Shown here one piece after another: positions 54,458-64,000 of a stretch of DNA of 64,000 nucleotides. Location: positions 769,001 to 833,000 of the forward strand of contig JAALGZ010000015.1 of assembly GCA_015227615.1 (NCBI GenBank), given 5' to 3'. The notes beneath the pieces were generated by a model, which saw only the letters and a list, made by a program, of their open reading frames with translations, was not told where the DNA came from and did no database searches. A program made the position numbers and the translations under genes. Origin of the DNA: Labyrinthula sp. Ha (Eukaryota > Sar > Bigyra > Labyrinthulida > Labyrinthulaceae). The first letter of the stretch is position 1, and each line of letters starts with the position of its first letter.

Positions 54458-55621
54458 TCAACGAAATGAGTCCTTTTTGTGCTGAAGCCATACTCCTTTT
54501 GAAACTTCTATAATTTCCTCCATTCGATTCTTTGGTAAAGCAGTACTTGCAAAATTGACCAAAATATCTTTTCCTTTTAGCTTTGTTATTGTACAAACAC
54601 TAATTCCTTTAGAATAAGGAAAGAAATTATTACTTTCTTCATCGTAGAAAAGCTGTGTTTTAAAAACAGTTGAAAAAGTAGAATGTCGAATCAAAGCAGC
54701 AACCATCAAAAAAGTTGGGGCATCAAACTTAGGTTTATAAACAGAAACATCAAACGCTTGAAAATCACAAGTTCCTTTTTTTTCTGTAAAAGTTGAATCA
54801 AAAGGTATATTTCTAGAATCCAAGTGAATAATATGATAATCTATATCAACATATTGAACAAAACTATTCTCATAAATATTGGCATGAAATATTCTGTACA
54901 TAATTTCTGTATATTCTGTATAATCAAAGTTTCGTATTTTGTATTTGAAGTTGATTAAGTTTTTCATGTTCTTGTCAATACAAAGTGTAATTAATCTCAT
55001 TCCAAAATAGTTACTTTTTGAAGCAGCCAACTTTTTATTTAATTCCAACCGAGTTTTATTTCTATTATTTATACAGGCAAAACTGTCTTTCTTATAGCTT
55101 ATTCGTCCATGTTTTGAAATTTCTATTTTGGAAACCAAGTCAAAACTTTGCTCAGCTGTGTTTTTTAACACACCTAAAAAATTAACACAATTATATTTCG
55201 GAAAATAATAATTTATTTTATACAACGTTTTCACCAAAAATTTTTGTGCTTTTAATTGTTTTGCAGTTTTCATCAACAAATTATTCTGTTTGAAGAGATA
55301 AACGAAATCCCAGCGTTTCGTCTGAATCTCTCTTTGCATCGAAAGCTCGTTATACACATTCATTAAATTTTCCAAATCTTTCCTCTTTTCAATAACTTCC
55401 TGTTCAAGTTGCAAGTTATAGTTTTTCTCTGTTTCATAGGAGATTTTTAAATTCACTCGGTATTTCTTAGAAGCTCTTGCATGGTACTCTTTCTTATCTT
55501 TTTCAGTCCAAAGCCACTTCGGTTTAAAATCAGCATCCAAAAGTTTCGCTTCATGGAATTTTTCTTCAAATAATGAAAGAGAATCAGTTGTCTTTACTTG
55601 TTGATCAGCATCACAAAGCAT
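54458..55621 (-). CDS. bZIP-like N-terminus with START-like C-terminus, tentative
   Basis: A continuous frame of 387 residues. About residues 42-105 read as a basic region running into a coiled coil (EYHARASKKYRVNLKISYE then QLEQEVIEKRKDLENLM), loosely like the bZIP-type starts of oomycete and other stramenopile START-like proteins. The remaining 270 residues alternate strand-like and helical stretches, with Tyr/Phe-rich segments, compatible with a START-like helix-grip fold. The family assignment is inference from this architecture, without a diagnostic motif. No signal peptide or membrane helix. It is 323 bases downstream of CEP164 on the same strand. If it binds DNA, the TGACGTCA sites in this window would be candidate targets. 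Confidence 0.45.
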   Translation of the reverse strand: MLCDADQQVKTTDSLSLFEEKFHEAKLLDADFKPKWLWTEKDKKEYHARASKKYRVNLKISYETEKNYNLQLEQEVIEKRKDLENLMNVYNELSMQREIQTKRWDFVYLFKQNNLLMKTAKQLKAQKFLVKTLYKINYYFPKYNCVNFLGVLKNTAEQSFDLVSKIEISKHGRISYKKDSFACINNRNKTRLELNKKLAASKSNYFGMRLITLCIDKNMKNLINFKYKIRNFDYTEYTEIMYRIFHANIYENSFVQYVDIDYHIIHLDSRNIPFDSTFTEKKGTCDFQAFDVSVYKPKFDAPTFLMVAALIRHSTFSTVFKTQLFYDEESNNFFPYSKGISVCTITKLKGKDILVNFASTALPKNRMEEIIEVSKGVWLQHKKDSFR

Positions 55622-58600
55622 TCTTTCTTCTTTAAACTGAAAGACACAGCTTTCTAAGTGGTCAAATAGGTTTTCAAAGATGTATTACAATTGGTTAATC
55701 CCGCCAATCAAATTATGGTGGTACTAACTTAAGAAAAATAAAAGAATCGGTTCATGACACTTAATTGAGTTAATTCTGGGTGAAATGTACATGATACAGT
55801 TAAATGAGCCGAGCCGTAAAATCGGGTCAAGTCTATGGATTTTGACGACCAAGTATCGAATACCGCTGACAAGAAAGTAGAAGAAGTAAATACAAAAGAA
55901 ATGATTCAGAAGATAACAACATTTTTGGGAAAACGATAATATTGGACTATTTATTATTAACACAGTAACAAATACAGCAAAGACTAAAGATAATTCTCTA
56001 CTGGGATGCGGATTTCTTTTTAAATTTTACAAGAAAACAATAATTGAATCAGATGTAACGCTCTTCCTCTATTTTTCTTTTAACTTGAAAACAATTGTTA
56101 GATATATTCAATAGTTCTTTATGAGTTTAAAGTATAAAGTATAGTATGCTAACACTACATATATATAATTCATATAAGTACTAAATAAGGTTAATTTACT
56201 GTTCTAACATTTCTTGCACGTATACGAAGAATTTTGGCCATTTTTCTTTTCTTTTTGCTATTCTCTTTCAAATGATATTATCTGAAAGGGCTCGATAGGA
56301 AAAAAAAAACTAAAACCAAAAAGAAAGCAAGTCCCTCGATAGAACACACGAAGTAGTCAAGATAACACCTGTGAAGGGGGCAAGACTTCGAAAAGCTAAA
56401 ATATGCGTCATAAGTTGCTCCATGTTACTGATATAGCACAAAGAGGCAGCCTTTTCAAGCTTCAGATACCAAAAAAAAAATTTTTGTTGTATGATAGACT
56501 GATAACAGCGATAATATTGACACAACTTCTTTGACCAAGGTGAAAAAGACTTCAAACTTTGATCGATAGAATCAACTTCCCAAGACTATAATTCTTAAAA
56601 TCAAACAAACAGAATAGTGATTGACAAAAAGTCGACGAAGAACAGATATTGAAAAGCTTATAGAAATGTTTTTAGGATCAGTTATGATGTCTTATGACGG
56701 TTCTTTGAAGCATAGAGATTTTTGAAACTGATTTCACGCTGTTCAAACATTTCCCCAACACAGTAACCACAGTACGCACATTCTAGAGGCTAACTCCGAG
56801 GCTGTTGACATTAAACGATTTGATCATGCTGGTATTGCATCTATCAATACATCTTTTGGAGAAGCGTCGAGGCTAATACGCCAGAATCTTCTCTATCACA
56901 TAAAGAAGTTATTCAAAGCTACTATGATACCCTTTTCAGAGGATAAAATTTGAATGAAGAATATTAAGTTCTTAGCACAACATACTTGAGTACTGGAGCT
57001 CTTTCCACATCAAAAATATGTATTATGTTACGTAAAAAATACTTAAATTTAAGAATTCTGTTCTAATTTGACAGAAATGTTCATTTTTTCATTTTAGCCT
57101 TTAAAGTTACTGCTCTAGGAAATACTATTTTTTTAAGTTAAGTACCAGTTTTCTAACTCTGGAATACAATTGAACATACCTATGTTAAAGAAGTAGGGAA
57201 CGACACAAATGCGTCCTCATTTTCATTAAGACTAGAAACGGAAGGGAACGACGAGTCATGGGGAGTTTAATGGGTATTCTAGCCCAAGCGTCAAGGAGTA
57301 AGTTTAATTAAAAACACAAATTGAGAAAATAATATAGGAGCAGAAGAGTAATAGTTAATGCTAATTCTTGAACTTTTGAACGGTTAGCTCGATACCTTTT
57401 AGTCAACCACCTTTTGCCTTCAGTAATCCTCTTCACATTTCGCCTGAGCATTGGAAATTAAATTTCTACGCATCTCATATGTTGCCTTCAAAATTCGATG
57501 TTAGTGCAAATCTATAAAGTCGGTGAAATAAGAAAGGGATTCTGCCTCTGTAGTAATAAAGCAGCGACAACCATATTTCTAACAGGCTGCAGCCTTTATC
57601 TATAGTTTTCACTATGCTTGGTTCCTGCACAGCCTTATCTATTCTTGGTAAATAGAAAATATGATTCACGTATAAAAGGAAAGACCTGCTGTTTCCTGAG
57701 GTAATATACCTTCATGAGTCTAATAATAAGCACGGCTATCTGGACTTAGTTCAATATATGGAGTTGACTCTTAAGCAGGATTAAGGATGAATTTCTATAT
57801 ATTGGTAATTTATTAATTATTGTTTTGTCAATACTCTTTTATTGATAAACATGGTTAATAACTAAGGGCTGGACTTGATTAACTGATATTTTGTCACTCA
57901 GTTTCTTGTCATACTTTTTTAATTAGTAAGCATTTATAGTGAATATACTATTTTGGTTGAATATTGAAACTCAATTGCTTAAATGAAAAATAATAGAAGT
58001 TTTTTATACGAATCAAAACTTCAACACTCCTATTTATAATCGGAATCAAGACAACCATCAATTAATTATTGATGAATCGTTTAAAAATCCATTACCTGGA
58101 TATAACCAAATTATCCTTGCTTAGCTTTAATCATCAAATGATAATCAGAATAAGAAAAGAATCATCTGATAAGAGACAAAACCTCAAATAATTTATTGAG
58201 AATAAGAATTAAATTACTGATTGCTTTATTATTGATAACTGTTACTAGCATCCTTGTCTGGCCAGAACTGTTACCTTATTCAGCTTTGTTTAGAAGAAAT
58301 TAGTTTTGATCTAAGTTACGAAGATAAAAAAAACTTACTTTGAAAAATAATTTAGCGAACGACACTTTTGGGAATGCAGCAGCGTTCTCAGTTTTGCTTT
58401 TTTTGAGGGTGAGTATGTAACCCTGCTACTCCTACTTGGAACATTGTTTTAGGCGGAGATATTGTAGCTGGTTGCCGTAATGTCAGATCTGTAATCCCTA
58501 GCTAAACGAGTCGCTATATAGTCTTTAAACCAATTAAGTTGAATCCCTCATCCTTGAAAACAGTTAATTATTAATGTAAGTTATTCCGTCTCTTATTCAT

Positions 58601-61600
58601 ATTTCTTTTTGGGACAGTTCTTGTTCGCAGATATGTGACAGACAATCTGTAATGCTATATTATCCTGTTATTAGTATCATGGGCAATGCCAAACCATGCC
58701 AAAGACCTTGATTCACATCTAGAACGACAATAACTCTTTAGACCTATAATATAATTTGACAATGCTATTCCCTAAGCTATAATTTTAACTGCAAAACTGA
58801 ATATATCCAAGCATAAAAGATTTCGCTAACCAGAATTAGCTCTTTGACAGAAAAAATACTCTAAGACTTGTCACATTAAATTACAACTCTAACAGATGGC
58901 AGCGACTTTAACTAGTCATAAAAGCAATTAAAATTTGAAAGCATCTTCAAAGCTTACATATTTACTTTTTCTAAGCTCAGATGAAAGCCATTTATATTTA
59001 AAACCCATATATACATATCAGACAGCCAGCGTGAAATATTACAGTTTTCCCCTCTTTTTCTTTCATATTAATAGAAAAATTTGTGAAGTAAAATTAAACA
59101 CAATATTTGTATATCTGTCTTATTATGGTTTGTATGGAGTAAAGCACTCTTGCTCCAAGAAACTTCAAAGATGACTGCAAAAGTTCCCGTGGGAGACAGA
59201 GTACCCGCCTTTTTCCAGTGCATACATCCAAATGCACAACTTTAAGGAGAAAAAAATTGACTAATAGAGGTTTTCAAATATTTTACTCACATTTCTTGAG
59301 TCGGTTTATTTTAGTTTTATTCAATGGTGTAGTTGTTCCTCTTGAACAGGTAGTTTTTCCTACATATGTGCAAGTTAATGGAATTATTGCTCGTATTAAA
59401 GTTTCCGCACCATTGAAAGGTGCAAAAAATACGAGTATCAACAAAAGGTTTTACTTCAAGAGGAATTTTATAGTTTTCTGTATTCTTAAGTTTCAGTTTT
59501 TCCGTTTGTCTTATTTAGATATTTGCAGGGATTCGGACTTCTCGGTGACACATTGCCACATCCCGTGCATTAAACAGGTGAACATAAGAATTGATGTATG
59601 TTATTCATTGTCTTAAATTATTTGTTAAATCCAGTTATAAAACTGTAATTATACGGTAATTTACTCATGTTTTATTTAACTTTCTATTTGAACAATAGCC
59701 GCAGCCTCATAAACATTTTCTTCATCGCATCATATTGCTCAATATTGTAATAGAATGCAATCGGTACCTTTCATTTCTCAGTCCCGAACTCCACATGGTA
59801 TGCAACGCGTTAGGTAAAGGGTTTGCTATAATAGTACTCAAATTTAATTCCTGAATCTGGCACTATGGACGTGCTATTGTTGGTGATGATCAGAAATTAG
59901 TCCAAGCTTCGATCAACTATTTCAGGATGCCCAAAAACGTCACTTTAAAAATGGTAAGTGACTATTTGATATAGTTTTTCTGTTCTCCTTAAGAATTATT
60001 CACATGGTTTAAATTGCTTTGATATTATTAGATTATCTAAGACGGTGATGGTATGCCCAACTTCAACTGCTTTCTATCTCACTGATGCACCAGGAAAAAT
60101 AAAATACTAAGAGGTTTTCTTCGCGAAAACACTTTGTATCTCCACTGGTAACTTATAGCCCCCTCGCTTTAATTAATTTTTTTTATTTTAAAACAAAATT
60201 CTGCAACTTACTAGAAAAATAGAGTTATATAGTAGATTTTGTGTATTGATACTCTATTTCAACCTTGCAGCACAATTTTTTACAACGGTGATGCATTTTC
60301 TAATATTTCTCTACGAAAATTCTATCTAGGAAAAAGAGTGTAAGTTGAAAATGGGAATGTTCTAATCAATATTAAAGAATTTTTCAAATGTTCTTAGAAA
60401 CCGTAACTGTAGTGATTCAAGACCACTTAGAAAACGTAAAGCACAGGAGTTGAAACAAAAAATCTCTGCACTAAAGCCCCTTAACCTTGAAATGGGCTTT
60501 TGACAATGTTGCATTATTTTGAGTATTTGAGATTAATAGTGTTGTTATCCCAAGATATTAAGGATTCTATAACTATCAGGATTTATCCCGATAGATAAAA
60601 AGTTTTTAACGATGTAATCAATTAATGATTCGTTTCCCAAATCCCTCCCGGAGATGATACCAAGATATGTTCTGACCGTGAAAATGATATATGTTAAGTT
60701 TCGTTTAGTGTTTCTGACTATGAGAAATTTAACCTGAAGAAAGTTGTCTCATTGTCAGTATTTCTTGTATTACCCTATGCTAATTTCCTCTTGAATGAAA
60801 AAAAATTGCAGTTTATATCTTCAGGTAAGGTTGGTTATACAAGGAATGGTAGTTGCAGTTTTTGAATCCATTAACTTGCACCTCTCTCTTTTTGAACCAC
60901 TAATTTTCTCGTATATTTAAGAATCCCTATCTACCTGGAACATATTTGAACCAACTATCTAAAAAAAAATTAATTCATATGCTATTATAGTCACATAAGG
61001 TAAGAGCCAATTTTAATCTCAATGTAATCAAATTCCCTCATTTCATTTAAGCTAACTTTAAATTTATTTTATATTATTCTAGGCAGATCAAACATGTGAC
61101 ATACTCTAACCCTTAATAGCTAAGTAAGGAACAAATCTCCGATTCTTAGGTCTCTGCTGCAAACAGTTGCTCTTGTCTTCTTGAATCATGCCCTTCCATA
61201 TGATTACCTGCATCTAACTTACACGTAAAATGTATTTCACTATATCAGCGAGCTTTAATTATATTTAACTTAGTCTAAGAATAATTCTAGCTTTTAAAAA
61301 TAGCCATAGCTTTGGAATATACTGTTTTATTGTGTTAAGCAATGATATACAATGGTAGGATATTCTGAAAATGAATATACATATGTCAACAAGACAAAAC
61401 AGAGAATTGATTACACTGAACAAACAGCATAAACCTAGGCTCCATATATCCTTTATAATCATATCAGGTTTTTTTTTGAATTTGTTAAATATCTATTATT
61501 GTTTTTTGAAAACAGGCTCTAGAGAGAAACATCTTCTAGAAGTTGTAGTTTTGGTGTTTTAGTTCAGTTAAAAGATCAAGCTTGACAATAAACGTTTCTG

Positions 61601-64000
61601 TACAATGAATACAATAAAAATAAAATTGAATTTCCAATTATTTTTCACAGTAAGATTTCTGTTCACAAGAGCAGTGGCTATCCTATTTAGGCACGAATCC
61701 TACTGAATGCATTTATGATTAATTCTAGAAATATTGTTATAAAGAGTGTCCATTTTGGGAAATAGATACTGAATCGTCTATTATTCTGGAAAGTATTTTC
61801 TCCCGGATGTATAATACAAGTGTTTTCTAAGTACGTTACTAATAGAAACGTCAAATTAGATTTATATTCACAATTCAGGTAAAGTTTTGAGGGGATTATG
61901 TGAAGAGTACTATGTCAGAACTAGATCTTCCAAAATTTTGAGTAACAAATGAATTATTCATAGAGAAGATAATACATCTTCTTCCAATTACAATAAGGCA
62001 TTAGCCATTAATGAGATTACATTTTTTTACCATTGGTATTTCATTTATCAGGTTAGACTCAGCAGAGAACTTTCTCTATTATAGATCACGCTATTGAACA
62101 CCCGGTAGCACAATAAGAACTCCTGTTATACTAGATTTATTCATTTAAAAATAGATAACTCATCCATAAGGTGTAGTAGTATATTGAACTTAATTATTGT
62201 ATAATAGTTCTATTAACCGCAACTTGACATAATCTAGAGTTTCCATAAGTAATTTAATTAATATGGTCTTTAAGGTATCCTATCTGTTGAATGAAAAAAT
62301 TTCCTGAGTTAAGATTTTGGCTTAATATATAGTATAATGATATAGTATTTTTTTTCTATTTTTCAATTATTTAGCCTTAATTTTAAATTTTACCTTAGCA
62401 AATTCTTTGACAGAGATATTAAGTATTTAGGTGTTGGATTAAGTTTAGGAAGATTAATTTTCATGAAATTATCTAGATCATCGAGCCCAAGATGGCAATT
62501 TCCTTAGATTTTGGTCTATTATAAGTTTGCAGGTCTCTAGTTCTGACAATTTCTAACCCTTCTATTCTCATTAACCGACCTCTTTTCATATAGATTATTA
62601 TATGTATTTTATACAGCATATTCAATCAACGACACATCTTCCTCAGATTTAACTCACAATTTATTCTTCAACTTTTCTTGTTTTATTCCCAAGATTTTTG
62701 TATTGTTGCCGTTAATTTAGATTTCATTCCTTTGCAAGGTTGTAAATGCTATATCTCTACTTACCCATCACACACTCAGCTATTTTTTCTCAAACACACA
62801 AATTTTACAACTGGTGTCCACAGAAACAAACAGCTTGACCTAATTTAACCCTTAATTTCTAAAATTTAAGCTAAAAACTTTCTGTTTCATCAAATAATTA
62901 TTTTTATTATATTTTTTTATTTTAAGAAGCAAAATGACATAGTACTGCAAATCAGAAAACTGAAGATAGTTCATGGATAAATCGACAATATTTTGTATGG
63001 TCTCTGTGCAATGAATCCAATCATCTTTAAATCCCACATATTTATTTTTTCAGAGCATGGGGCTGTTCAGGTTACATATAGTTACTAACTGTATTTAATT
63101 GTAAGGATGTATTATCTCATCAAACCCAATTTATTTTTAATAATAAATTTAGTACTACTTGACCAAAGTTGTTGTTTTCGACAGGTATCTGTTATAACAA
63201 TTCAATCATAATATTCTTTTATAGATTGTTAAAATGTATTTTCATTAGATATCCGCTTACTATTTATTTGTTAATTGAACTATTCAAGTAAAATTACACT
63301 TCGCTCCCCATTTATTAGACCAAGAAACTGATACGCAAATTCTTTCAAAGACATTTCTAATCTGTGCGAGGCCTCTATGTAATTTTGGACATAGCTAACG
63401 ACTAGGTGTAAAGTCCATAAGTTATCTCACTGAGATACCAATAAATTTTATTCTAAGGTAAGACAAGCTATGTGCGATTCGAGAAGTCTCAAGAAAATCG
63501 TTTATATAAAACTTAAATTCAGAAATTCTGCGACAATTCTGAAAAATTTTCACATAACTTTTCGGTTTATTTTAAAACAAGTTTTCAAAGCTTCTTAAAA
63601 CCTTGAAAAAACTATGTTAAGTATTGTTTAAAAGACTATATTATCCACCGTATATTCTATTCAAGGTTTGTCTACCAAGTAAGCTTAAACACCAGAGTTC
63701 TTTTAAAAAGACTCCACCTTTTTAAACCAATAAAATGTTCTAAAACCAACAATATTTTTCATTTTGTGTGAAAATAGCATACAAGTAATTTCTAAATACT
63801 AAGATGACCTCAAATAGAGCGTGTCCCCGATTTATAGACGAGGCTCTCAAAACTTCTTAAATATATAGCCTTATGTAATATTTTACAGTCATTCTCAGCC
63901 GTTCAAAAAAATCTCAGGGTTCGTTAAAAATCTAGGCGAGATCTCATGTCATATTTTTATCTCTGGTAAGCGATGTGGACTTATTCTGGTTCCGAAAATA
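55622..64000. other. Gene-poor desert, about 8.4 kb, with coding-like scraps
   Basis: No gene can be supported. Three scraps look better than random: 56781-56952 plus strand (about 56 open codons, with NTSFGEASRLIRQNLLYHIK); 59172-59254 plus strand (MTAKVPVGDRVPAFFQ, reminiscent of a peroxiredoxin-5 start, KVGDxxP); and 59857-59970 plus strand (HYGRAIVGDDQKLVQASINYF). They share no consistent frame or splicing scheme that I can find. They may be exons of a decayed gene or chance. No tRNA, rRNA or long repeat was recognised. Confidence 0.4.

Overview
The window looks like nuclear DNA of a flagellated, AT-rich protist, most likely a stramenopile. Evidence for a eukaryote: GT-AG introns, a Ran-binding protein, an AP-3 adaptor subunit and a nucleoplasmin-like chaperone. 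Evidence for a flagellum: an IFT43-type intraflagellar transport protein and a CEP164-type basal-body protein. The stramenopile guess rests mainly on one receptor whose ectodomain is a Pro-Ser-Pro-Thr tandem repeat of the kind common in diatom, brown algal and oomycete predictions. The genetic code looks standard. Introns are extremely short: of 19 I could place by frame and homology, 18 are 28-34 nt and seven are exactly 29 nt.

Layout. 2.3-6.7 kb is a compact plus-strand cluster: nucleoplasmin-like protein, IFT43, a lysine-rich coiled-coil protein, a Pam18/Tim14 J-protein and a basic protein. 6.7-14.3 kb has no recognisable gene. 14.3-18.8 kb holds a basic protein with a C-terminal Cys4 motif, a seven-helix protein with a C-terminal RGS domain, and RanBP1. 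21.9-24.6 kb is one gene for three WW domains plus MyTH4-FERM. 24.7-36.7 kb (minus strand) is an array of six copies of an unfamiliar seven-helix membrane protein family: three intact, one with an in-frame stop, one lacking its N-terminal half and one N-terminal remnant. 37.1-41.1 kb, divergent from the array, encodes a single-pass receptor with two kinase domains, one TKL/MAP3K-like and one MAP2K-like. 43.1-47.5 kb has a nodulin-like MFS transporter convergent with AP-3 delta, their stop codons 8 bp apart. 52.3-55.6 kb has CEP164 and a bZIP/START-like protein. 55.6-64 kb is gene-poor.

Themes. Two genes serve cilia (IFT43, CEP164). The middle of the window is rich in membrane signalling: the 7TM-RGS protein, the 7TM array and the dual-kinase receptor lie within about 25 kb. 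The octamer CCGTTAAG was found just upstream of four start codons, always in the orientation of the gene.

Limits: gene calls come from reading frames, splice sites placed by eye and remembered family motifs. No searches, alignments or counts were computed. Gene-poor stretches could hide rapidly evolving or multi-exon genes, or non-coding RNAs.
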